Assembly (NCBI GenBank): GCA_963970005.1
Contig: CAXAMN010001336.1
Span: forward strand, 769,697-833,696
DNA length: 64,000 nucleotides
Source of the DNA: Durusdinium trenchii
Taxonomy: Eukaryota > Sar > Dinophyceae > Suessiales > Symbiodiniaceae
Direction: 5' to 3'
Below are positions 24,001-29,633 of this stretch, piece after piece. Every line of letters begins with the position of its first letter. The first letter of the stretch is position 1. Below the pieces are notes generated by a model. The model saw only the letters and a list, made by a program, of their open reading frames with translations. It searched no databases and was not told the origin of the DNA. Both the position numbers and the translations under genes were made by a program.

Positions 24001-27000
24001 TTCCTAGCATGGAGATCTTGTTGAGGCGAACCTCTTCTTTTGGAGAGAAGGGAAAGGAAATGTCCTGGTTCTTGCTGAGATCCTTTGTCTTATAAGGGTC
24101 AATACATGTGAGCCTAAAGGTGTGGAGGATGGGGGTATATGGGGATTGATCGCTGGAGAGAAGGCCGAGTTTCGAAAAGGCCGTGAGCTGTGCTATCGGA
24201 AGAGTCCTTTTGTGTACCTGAAAAAAACCGCCAAGCTTGAGGGCCATCCAAGCTTGGGTGTGGCAGGGCCCCCACAAGCCACAATGGAAACTCTCTTGGC
24301 AAAACATGGAGACTGACACTGCCCCTGGGATCCCCCGTCGAGGCAAGTCTCGAGGAGACAGAAAACTGTTCGCGGTATTCTGTAGGGACGCTGTTTCCAT
24401 GTCTCGGTTCAAGGTACCAAGCACCTCCCGAAACGGACGCAGCCAGCGGACGAGGTCCTCCTTCTCCGCCACTTTGCATGCTCGCTGCACGTACCTGATC
24501 GTGTGGATCTCTTGGGATCTGGCAGGGTACTTCGTCAAAGCCGGGAAATCCCGCCTCCAAGAGTGGTTCTTGCGAGACTCTGAGAGAGAGAGAGAGAGAC
24601 CCGAAACATATTATAAAAGATGTTTAATGGGCTACTCTAGGCGAATTACAGGGCTGTGAGAAAACCTCTCTAGGCTGGTAGATGGGCCTCCATGGTAGAC
24701 TGATTCTCTTCATCCTTCGATTTGCTTTGACCCACCCATGTGATGGACCAAATCTCGAGGAACCTGTTGGGCTTTTCGGATGACCACGGTCCATGCGGTT
24801 CTCCAACCAAGGGGGAGGGCGAAGCAACAAGAGATCTTGTCCAATCCTCATGGTGTGTATCACTCGGTGAGGAAGGAAGAGGTCAATAAAAGTCCCACTC
24901 CCAAGAGTCCCAGAGCTCGCTCGGGTCCCGAACGTAGGATACGGAGGATATGGAATGCCCGTATCTCACATCTACTCACTGCAGTGGGACGAGCCACACC
25001 ACCCAGGCCCTCTATGTGACTCCAACTCCTGACTTTTATCCGGATTGTTTTCTACATGCAACAAAAATACCTTGTGAATCTCTGTGGCCGCCTGAGCCTC
25101 GCCTTCACCCACGCGTGCTCGGTGCTCCGTTTCGTCAGTTCAGCACCAAAGGGATTTCGGCCCCCGGTCGGTTCACGACGGGGTCAAAGGAGTCTGCTTC
25201 CTCCGCTCCGGACCGAAGACCTCCGCTCCTCCAGGACTTGGCAGCTCGAGTCCCACCTTCGGCCCCACCCGGTCACCGGTCAGCCCGGCTTCTCAGCTTC
25301 TCCTTCCTTTTTTCGTTCTTTGGCAGAGTCTGGCTTCTTCAAGCTAATGTAGACTCTTGTTTAAACCACCCATATGTTTCAGAAGGTTGGTCAATCCAAC
25401 TGGGGGATGGATTCTGGTCTCATCGTCTACATGACCGCCTCTGGCTGCTTCCCTGTCCCTTCCAGGCCTCTGCTCCAGCTGGAAGAGCCGCGATTTCTCC
25501 CGCCCCAGCGACGCCGACGCCGCGCAGACGCAGGTCTTCAGCTTGGACCAGCGCCCCTGAGGAGTGCCGTGCAGACCCAGGAAAATCGCAGGGAACACGG
25601 CAGGGAACAGAGAGAACTCACACGTCTCAGCTGCGACAGCTACGGAGATGTGTGAACACCTGGACCTGATTGACCTGTTTTGGAGCCAAAATTCCTATCA
25701 AAACAGAGGTCAAATGGGTGCAGGGCATGCGAAGAGGCGACGCAAAAGCGGCGTGAGGACGCAGTGAAACGATGTTGGGACGCTCGAGTCCCACACGACG
25801 CACGAGTCTCCTACAGGTCCAGTCTGACCCAGGTCCAAACGTCCTGAAAACCGACATTGAGAAGTGTTTTTGTACGATTAATCCTGCAAGATGAGGTCAG
25901 TTGCTGAGAACTCTCTTTCAGCCGCTACGACGGTCATGAGTCATGCGTTGTGGTTTCGAACGGCTGGTCAAATGTCTACTCTTTGTAGGAGGATGGAAGA
26001 GGCTGAGTGTTTGGGGATCTTGTCTGGGGTGTCGATTTGAGAGGAGACCTCCTTTTTCTTCCGAAGTCCAAAGGGTCGAACTGGGAGGTATCCCTATTAG
26101 GTGATATTCAAACTAACTTGTATTACCTAAACAAGTATATGTGTATTACCCTAACTTGTATTACTGGGAGGTATACTGGTCTGTTTTACCTCACTTGTAT
26201 TGGGAGTGCGATTCACCCAAACAGTGAGCAGCCCTCTTTTCAGCCCGCGAGGGGGTTGGGGAACTCCCTGAAATAGGTCGCTCCGAGTGACCCCGCTCCC
26301 TGAAAATCCCTCTTACTCTAATAGTGTACACATCATTTCACTTTCAAAAGCAAGCCCTCTTCAGCCACAAGCTCCAGTCACCTCCCTCTTCAGCCTCCCT
26401 CTCATCCTTCCCAACCCAAGACGCCGCCGGAACCGCCGGAACCGACGGAGGCAGCTCGCTGCGCGCCTTGTCGGCGGAGGCGGTGGAGGCCAGGCTCTTG
26501 GAGGAGCGTCGGGAGGAAGCCACGGCCATGGCGACAGAGACAGCGCCGGTGGCCCGTGAGGCCAAGTAGGGCAGGTAGGTGGAGCAGGTAGGTGGGGTTG
26601 GGTGAAGCTGACGAGTGGGGTGGTGAAGAGCCCACCGAAGCTGACACGTTAGAAGTCTCGTGCGAGAAGTGCTTGTTGGAAGTCTGTTGAGATTTCGGGG
26701 GGTGCTTGGGTGGAGCTGGGGTGACGATGCACAAACTTAGGCAGCTTATACCAGGACCCGAATCCAGGGGTGTCTATCAATAGCCTCTTAGAGGTGATTC
26801 GGGGTGTCCAAAACCATTGGACTTGGTTCGGTCCTAATATAGGACTTATGGTTGATCCAAAATGTCCAGATCCCACTTTGGGAACCTGGCCAAGGGTAAG
26901 GTCTACTCCGTTTGCCTCGGAAGGATCGACCTCGACTGGCCGGTCAAATGATGACATGGCAGGGCATAGGCAGGGATCGAAGGTTCAAGGTATCTTTTCC

Positions 27001-28672
27001 ACCAATCGGATCTGTGCTTTCCTGTGCCACTCGAATGCGTTCTCGTAGATTGAAAGTGTTGGTCATCCTTTGTCAATTTGATGTGAGAAAAAAAAAAAGA
27101 GCCTCTATAGAGTAGGAGATAGTAGGAGATAGCGGAATTAAATGGTTGTTCCAATATGGCAATTGAGATCCTTCAGGAAATGGCTGAGACTGGGGAGTTC
27201 CATCCATCCATTTCTGCTTGTTCGGGGTTCCAGGTGCTTTCGTTCGTTCTCCCCATGGATTGAGAGGGCCAGGCTCTCGAGGCCCAGACCCCAGACGAGG
27301 CTTGAACCGAGCAGCACAGCCCAGTGGCGAAGCAAAGCCCTAGACGCACCGATCGAATGCGTTCACCCTGCATCGATCGGTGGCTTCACGATCGGTGCAT
27401 CCAAATCCATTGGTGTAAATAGCCTGAAAGTCCATGTGTGTTTTCATGGCTTTTTCGAACACATGCACAACAAATCCATTCAGTCTTTCAACTACCATGC
27501 CCGTTCGAACGAGATGCATCGAAACACCCTTTTTTGACGGTCTCATGCGTCACGAGTGTCACCGTGATGACCATGGCCGCGTGGCACTCCAACCTGCCAA
27601 ACCAACACCCAAACCCTAGAAGTCCAAAGACTATATTTTGACTGGCTGAAGTAAAGGAAGTTCCCTTTCAGGTCCCCTAAAGACCATTCTCTTTATAGTC
27701 TTTGACTCCCAGGGCAAACACATCCCATCGAGTTGGTATCACAGGTGCGGTCCCATCGAGTTCTGCGTGGTCCGTGAATCCAACTCACCCAGGGGTCATT
27801 GCGTATCACCCGGGGTCATTGCGTATCACCCCCTAGGGCTCCTGGCCCGCCTCCTGGCCCACCGTTTCGAAGATGGGGAGTGGGTGGATTTGGGGGGGTG
27901 TCGAAAACCACCGGTCCACCTGTGCCACGGGGCTCCTCCAATCTGAGCTTGACTCCTCGATGCGGCCTCTCGCGAGCGTCTCTCGCGCTGCGAGGAGCTG
28001 TGGGTGGGTGTGAGAGAGAAGCCAAGTAGAAAGGAGCTTTGGGTGTGTAGCCAACAAACAATTGAACTTGGTTGTCCTCCATGACTCCAAACCAAGTGGA
28101 GTCTCAAGGTAGATTGGAGCTGATTGTTGTTTCCAAATTCCACAAAATCGCAACAAGTGGAGGTTGGAAGGTCTGATTGAGTGTCCTGAACGGAGACCGG
28201 ACCCTGGATGTTTGCACCTCTTCCAGGCTTGGATGGCTTGCGATGGGCCCGACGTCACCATCAACTTCATTCTGAACTGCTCAGTGCTTCTGAAAAAACA
28301 CCCCGTTCGGGCAGGTTGTTCTGTTGAAGCACCAAGGCCGAAAAGGGGTCCTGCGCGAGGTGATCAACTGCTAGAGGGCCAGGTGCCCAAATGTCTGCAA
28401 CACGTCACAAGTTGCATATCTCATCTTTACATCAGTTTCACCATGTTTCACCCTCACCATCATATTTCACGAAAGAGGATGTCAATGACAGGATGGCATA
28501 TTAAAAAGTGCTTCTCCTCAGGACGCGGAGGCTTTGACTTCTTCCCTCCTCTTTCACTTGACTGAACGAAGCTCTTCACCTCGGTGCCGAGCGGAAACTC
28601 CCTGGCCTCCACTTGGGGCCAGGCCCCGGCTGTCCCAGTTCCTAGGGCCGCGCCAAGAAGGGACTGACCGGA
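4065..28672 (-). CDS. Putative many-exon coiled-coil protein gene (span of recognised exons)
   Basis: At least twenty short minus-strand segments (about 40-150 bp each, listed separately) share the same features. An AG acceptor opens them and a GT, GC or GA donor closes them. One frame between reads as a highly charged, Leu/Ala/Gln/Glu/Arg-rich helical segment with heptad-like spacing. They lie 0.3-4 kb apart, and several are exact multiples of three. The simplest reading is one very long coiled-coil protein encoded right to left; two or more adjacent genes cannot be excluded. Neither end is certain. Known coiled-coil families are too degenerate in sequence to name a function. Introns between exons hold the foldback repeats described separately. 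RNA data would be needed to join the exons. Confidence 0.5.
4925..5063 (+). repeat. Trinucleotide microsatellite (ACT/ACC/GCT)
   Basis: About 140 bp of imperfect ACT repeats with interspersed ACC, ACG and GCT units. Two CACCAGGACTGCTGCT-type blocks form a higher-order duplication near its right end. It lies in a presumed intron or intergenic space and has no coding support. Confidence 0.85.
5376..5417 (-). CDS. Coiled-coil gene exon
   Basis: The exon opens after GTGAAG and closes before GTGAGA, a canonical donor. It is 42 bp, exactly 14 codons, reading GAEQLRGEILEQLS. The frame continues open beyond the donor, so a longer exon is possible. Confidence 0.4.
5947..6035 (+). repeat. Pyrimidine microsatellite (CTCC)n/(CT)n
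   Basis: A strand-asymmetric run of CTCCC units followed by about 25 CT units. On the minus strand it reads as a polypurine tract and creates artificial Arg/Glu frames. Confidence 0.85.
6082..6163 (-). CDS. Coiled-coil gene exon
   Basis: The exon opens after GTTCAG and closes before a GC donor (CAG then GCGCCG). The preferred frame gives PPAEENLCDVLVGSVRAELR. A second open frame is Arg/Ala-rich, so the phase is not settled. Confidence 0.35.
7202..7290 (-). CDS. Coiled-coil gene exon
   Basis: The exon opens after GTGCAAG and closes at CTCCAG before a GA donor. The frame gives a helical segment containing QQIGAWAESSARLQRALAAR. A competing longer frame (KNTEVLDLCKKGFASKLEPG) overlaps it and could instead be the real reading. 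Confidence 0.35.
7732..7783 (-). CDS. Possible coiled-coil gene exon
   Basis: The exon opens after GCTCGAG and closes before GTGCGT. It reads ALRSKARAVLGMMRLGH. A long overlapping minus-strand frame (7593-7901, Ser/Arg-rich, about 100 codons without a stop) is an alternative. Confidence 0.25.
8347..8427. mobile_element. Foldback repeat, family 3 (diverged copy)
   Basis: The ends read CCCTTGGGCTCCAACCAT and, inverted, CCCTAGGGCTGCAACTA. The internal GTTAGACCCCC-like sequence resembles the better preserved copy at 17764-17855. No target duplication is clear and there is no coding content. Confidence 0.5.
8785..9245. other. No gene seen
   Basis: No splice-bounded coding segment was recognised. 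It is probably intron sequence of the minus-strand coiled-coil gene. Confidence 0.3.
9246..9349. mobile_element. Foldback repeat, family 2 (near-complete)
   Basis: A 104-bp element with about 28-bp inverted ends. The left end reads ATTATATACCAGCACCTGG then TCCAACAGGTC. The right end in reverse reads ATTATATACCAGGACCC then TCCAACAGGTC. It has no coding capacity and fits a MITE or foldback element. Similar ends (CCAACAGGT, CCAGGACC) recur at 11.9, 12.1, 13.4, 14.0 and 15.0 kb. Confidence 0.65.
9350..11249. other. No confident gene in 1.9 kb
   Basis: Only short frames with no supported splice edges are seen. A partial GACTTCTAGGGT end, like that of the family 1 MITE, occurs near 9393. It is presumably a long intron. 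Confidence 0.3.
11250..11302 (-). CDS. Possible coiled-coil gene exon
   Basis: The exon opens after CTCGAG and closes before a GC donor (GAG then GCTCAG). It reads ARAAEVEVQATAPVAEAE, Ala/Glu/Val-rich. The same frame is open further upstream (VEFAEFAAWAWPRA), so the left acceptor is uncertain. Confidence 0.3.
11874..12056. mobile_element. Family 2 foldback interrupted by a family 1 MITE
   Basis: The outer 17-bp inverted repeat is perfect: GGACCTTCCAACAGGTG at 11874-11890 and its reverse complement at 12040-12056. The interior contains a complete 103-bp family 1 element (11931-12033) with its own 4-bp target duplication, so the family 1 element landed inside an older family 2 element. Confidence 0.7.
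11931..12033 (+). mobile_element. MITE family 1, copy a (103 bp)
   Basis: The element starts CCCTGGGAGTCAAAGACTAT and ends ATAGTCTTTGGACTTCTAGGG. These are imperfect terminal inverted repeats of about 20 bp. It is flanked by a perfect 4-bp duplication TACA (11927-11930 and 12034-12037). The body is closely similar to the copies at 27.6 and 49.3 kb. It has no coding capacity, so mobilisation by an unidentified DNA transposase is inferred. Confidence 0.85.
12085..12160. repeat. Foldback repeat related to family 2
   Basis: CCTGTCGGGGTG near 12093 is repeated inverted as CACCCCGACAGG near 12140, followed by TCCTGGTATA. The internal TTCAGCCAGGACACC block recurs at 13.5 and 15.0 kb. Confidence 0.5.
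12415..12484 (-). CDS. Coiled-coil gene exon
   Basis: The exon opens after CCGTCCAG and closes before GTGAAG, a canonical donor. The frame in phase 1 reads PWSAKTAAAQRRVRTFEATR then RLA. It is Ala/Arg-rich and helical. Confidence 0.4.
12485..14321. other. Intron-like stretch with repeats
   Basis: No exon was recognised over 1.8 kb. It contains the foldback at 13443-13527, a partial family 2 end near 13990-14010, three near-identical ATGAAATCGGAATTTCAGGC-type blocks at about 13680-13780, and a dispersed repeat at 12915-12985 shared with 57.5 and 59.6 kb. Confidence 0.35.
13443..13527. mobile_element. Foldback repeat, family 2-like (85 bp)
   Basis: The ends are CTACCTGGACCATCC and its near-perfect inverse GGATGGTCCTGGTAG (14 of 15). 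The interior carries TAGTCCAGCCAGGACACCC, shared with copies near 12.1 and 15.0 kb. No target duplication was resolved. Confidence 0.6.
14322..14474 (-). CDS. Exon with a CCxxC cysteine cluster
   Basis: The exon opens after TTGGTAG and closes before GTCCAG. It is 153 bp, exactly 51 codons. The protein has an EELGCCHKCQKPVAVPEC segment, a possible zinc-binding cluster, followed by a strand-rich stretch RVAVSVRLVFWSGPVVWHVK. This is not a coiled coil. It is either a distinct domain within the surrounding gene or an exon of another gene. Two other frames are open, so confidence is moderate. Confidence 0.4.
14983..15042. repeat. Foldback repeat fragment related to family 2
   Basis: GGTGTCCTGGCTGGA is repeated inverted as TCCAGCCAGGACACC around a short loop. 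ACAGGATGGTC follows, as in the 13443-13527 copy. Confidence 0.5.
15043..16382. other. Intron-like stretch
   Basis: No supported exon was recognised. It contains the diverged family 1 MITE at 15626-15726. Confidence 0.3.
15626..15726 (-). mobile_element. MITE family 1, copy d (diverged)
   Basis: It is inverted relative to copies a and b. It runs from ATAGAAGTCCACAGACTAT to TAGTCTTTGACTCCCAGGG. The length matches the 101-bp family size. Flanks CGTA and TGTA match at three of four positions, consistent with an old 4-bp target duplication. Confidence 0.65.
16383..16440 (-). CDS. Coiled-coil gene exon
   Basis: The exon opens after CTGTGAAG and closes before GTGGCT. It reads LEARQQELLDQVALWDRR, with clear heptad spacing. 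Confidence 0.45.
16900..16970 (-). CDS. Coiled-coil gene exon
   Basis: The exon opens after GTGCCAG and closes before GTGAGG, a canonical donor. It reads VLRDDLTAAQLAEDAWRERA then MAN. The open frame extends upstream (SPEAEAGRAS), so the acceptor may lie further right. Confidence 0.45.
17088..17111 (+). repeat. (GAA)n microsatellite
   Basis: About eight GAA units. Confidence 0.8.
17500..17561 (-). CDS. Coiled-coil gene exon
   Basis: The exon opens after CATCCAG and reads EELLEEIRQREQMLQDDPQQ. It closes at or just after CAGCAG, before GTTTGT. It is one of the clearest heptad segments. Confidence 0.5.
17764..17855. mobile_element. Foldback repeat, family 3 (best copy)
   Basis: A 92-bp palindromic element. 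The outer 17 bp are perfect inverted repeats (CCCTAGGGCTCCAACCA) and similarity continues inward for about 35 bp with few mismatches. There is no coding content. A diverged copy is at 8347-8427. Confidence 0.7.
18333..18429 (-). CDS. Coiled-coil gene exon
   Basis: The exon opens after CTCCGAG and closes before a GC donor. It contains ERHAELQQLGAAAGAARQRK then GALATELE. It is Ala/Glu/Gln-rich and helical. Confidence 0.45.
18920..19045 (+). repeat. Dispersed repeat, copy 1 of a diverged pair
   Basis: It shares TACCTTGGGTATATC, TCCTATT.CCAG, GATG.T.AGTTG and CACCGACTGTGACAG-like blocks in the same order with 62880-63010. The two copies are about 120 bp long with indels. The element type is unknown. 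Confidence 0.55.
19404..19493 (-). CDS. Coiled-coil gene exon
   Basis: The exon opens after GGGGAAG and closes before a GC donor. It is 90 bp, exactly 30 codons: DLDERFAALHQRREELTKRE then TRLLAALR. It is a strong heptad-like segment. Confidence 0.5.
19945..20013 (-). CDS. Coiled-coil gene exon
   Basis: The exon opens after TTCCTCAG and closes before a GA donor. It is 69 bp, 23 codons, reading ELREDVQRWQGRLEPLRHEL then QMK. The frame remains open past the donor. Confidence 0.5.
20376..20444 (-). CDS. Coiled-coil gene exon
   Basis: The exon opens after GCTTCGCAG and closes before a GC donor (CAG then GCGACC). It is 69 bp, 23 codons, reading AEQIRGKLPLRRQSLAEAKR then SGQ. Confidence 0.4.
20967..21023 (-). 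CDS. Coiled-coil gene exon
   Basis: The exon opens after CGATGGAG and closes at CCCAG before GGGTAA. It is 57 bp, 19 codons, reading AERRKPPLRQLQEEAGSAQ. Confidence 0.4.
21636..21695 (-). CDS. Coiled-coil gene exon
   Basis: The exon opens after CGCTCAG. It reads VEEAALHLSEERLKWQEGGE to a GC donor (GAG then GCGGGG). GT donors three to eight bases earlier are alternatives. Confidence 0.45.
22240..22302 (-). CDS. Coiled-coil gene exon
   Basis: The exon opens after CGCGGCAG and closes before GTGCCC. It is 63 bp, 21 codons: VLRQEKQQVRLRARLSKRLE then R. It is highly basic and helical. Confidence 0.5.
22605..22667 (-). CDS. Coiled-coil gene exon
   Basis: The exon opens after GTCTCAG and closes at CACCAG before a GA donor. 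It is 63 bp, 21 codons: ALQASAREAQRLQAVLAERH then Q. One codon more is possible with a GC donor. Confidence 0.5.
22708..22984. repeat. 52-bp tandem repeat array with an N gap
   Basis: About five copies of a 52-bp unit. The GACACTGTTTGGTACATTTGAG-type phrase starts near 22751, 22803, about 22856, 22908 and 22960. Ten Ns (22849-22858) fall inside, so the true copy number is unknown. Because 52 is not a multiple of three and the unit has no stop on the minus strand, all three minus frames read through; this is not evidence of coding. Confidence 0.9.
23512..23577 (-). CDS. Coiled-coil gene exon
   Basis: The exon opens after GCTTCGCAG and closes at CTGCAG before GTCACG. It is 66 bp, exactly 22 codons: VRLAERRDAFVRNELAVSQE then LQ. 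Both splice edges are of the common type, making this one of the best-supported exons of the set. Confidence 0.5.
24418..24494 (-). CDS. Coiled-coil gene exon
   Basis: The exon opens after CGATCAG and closes before GTACCT. It reads YVQRACKVAEKEDLVRWLRP then FREVL. The same frame stays open to about 24360, so a longer exon is possible. Confidence 0.45.
24579..24600 (+). repeat. (GA)n microsatellite
   Basis: About ten GA units. Confidence 0.8.
25468..25556 (-). CDS. Possible coiled-coil gene exon
   Basis: The exon opens after CTCCTCAG. The preferred frame ends in ASLGREKSRLFQLEQ before a GC donor. Alternative frames are open and more Gly/Ala-rich, so the phase is unsettled. Confidence 0.3.
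26411..26560 (+). CDS. Possible plus-strand exon, helical
   Basis: A plus-strand frame reads RALSAEAVEARLLEERREEA then TAMATETAPVAREAK before a TAG or a GC donor. It resembles the minus-strand coiled-coil exons in composition but lies on the other strand. The minus strand here is also open and Ser/Ala-rich, resembling a transit peptide. Only one reading is likely real. Confidence 0.25.
27614..27714 (-). mobile_element. MITE family 1, copy c (101 bp)
   Basis: It is inverted relative to copies a and b. It starts CCCTAGAAGTCCAAAGACTAT and ends CTTTGACTCCCAGGG. It is flanked by a perfect 4-bp duplication CAAA (27610-27613 and 27715-27718). Confidence 0.85.
27920..27997 (-). CDS. Coiled-coil gene exon
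   Basis: The exon opens after CACCCACAG and closes at CACAG before GTGGAC. It is 78 bp, exactly 26 codons: LLAARETLARGRIEESSSDW then RSPVAQ. Both edges are canonical. Confidence 0.5.
28580..28672 (-). CDS. Exon upstream of the coiled-coil series
   Basis: The exon opens after ATCAAAG and closes at CCGAG before GTGAAG, a canonical donor. It is 93 bp, exactly 31 codons, Gly/Ala-rich then WPQVEAREFPLGTE. It could be the first recognised exon of the gene to its left. It lies about 0.5 kb past the CAP gene stop. Confidence 0.4.
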
Positions 28673-28867
28673 CTTTGATGTGAGTTCGTCTGAACCCACA
28701 TGTAGACTCCCCTTAGATGAATATGTCCTGGTCATTTGGATGTGCTCACGCACCCGGCATCCCAAGAGGCAGGAGGCATCCGTGAAACAGTGCACATCCT
28801 CCGTTTCCAGTCCGAGAACATCGAAGCAGCTCACCCGCCCGAGCCCGGGCGGAGGCGCGTTTTGCGA

Positions 28868-29143
28868 TCACACGGATTCGGCCATGGCAGCCGACTGTAC
28901 TTGGTCCTCCAGCAGTCTGAGGTGTGCTGTACAGCAGAGCAACATGATCAAAGGACTTGCTCCGATGGTCTCGGGAGGGCGAGTGATGCACAACGAGCAT
29001 GCTCGTTCTTCCGTAGCAGAAAAGGAATCCACATGGAACTGGCCTTTGCACTGAACAAGTGAATCCTTCTGCAAACTGCTTGCTCGTGACGGGACAATGC
29101 AAGTGTGCGGTTCCATGCAGAGATTGAAAAGTGGGAGGCTCAA
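28868..29143 (-). other. Long minus-strand open frame after the CAP gene stop
   Basis: About 90 codons are open, Cys-containing, with a hydrophobic stretch SPLIMLLCCTAHLRLL. No acceptor or start is evident. It may be a 5' exon of the next gene, CAP 3' UTR, or chance. Confidence 0.2.
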
Positions 29144-29182
29144 ACAGCCTCCGGACGCATCGACATCTCGGCTACCCCGACC

Positions 29183-29633
29183 CTAAAAGCCTCTCTCTAT
29201 ATGGAGAGACGATAGAGACTGGGCGTCAGTCGACATCTGCCGCTCAATTGTGCTCGTTATGCTCTTCGTGGACATGTCCATGGTCTGGTCAGTCTTGGAA
29301 GAGCGGATTTTCGGGGGAACTCCAGCGTTCAAGTGGCCATGAATGACCGGCAAATCATGGGGCAGCTTTGTCTTCCCCTTCGTCTTCTTCTTCCCCTCCT
29401 TGGGCCTTCTCAGACACAGGAAAAACACAGAGCCCCAAATACAGAGACCGCAAACGGCTCCACCAGCTGCACCGATGAGAGTGGGAAGCAAGACTGAAGC
29501 CATTAAATGGTTTATGGCAGCTTGGTCTACTAACTTCTCCAAGGATGTCTGTAGCACCTGAACGTCAACGACTTTCACTGTCATGTTCATCTCAGCAAGA
29601 TCGTCTTGCAGAGTGGCCTGCAGCACACTTCTC
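29183..29633 (-). CDS. CAP gene exon 5: SEA-like end, membrane span, tail
   Basis: It completes an Arg codon from exon 4 and runs 149 more codons to TAG at 29183. It holds AEMNMTVKVVDVQVLQTSLE, a hydrophobic span (LMASVLLPTLIGAAGGAVCG onward, about 30 residues) and a RRPKEGKKKTKGK stop-transfer region, then a Ser/Thr-rich cytoplasmic tail. Confidence 0.7.

Noticed and set aside
28746..29102. 118-codon minus-strand frame as a gene
   Set aside because: It overlaps the better-bounded exon 28580-28672 region and other frames, with no family-like content.
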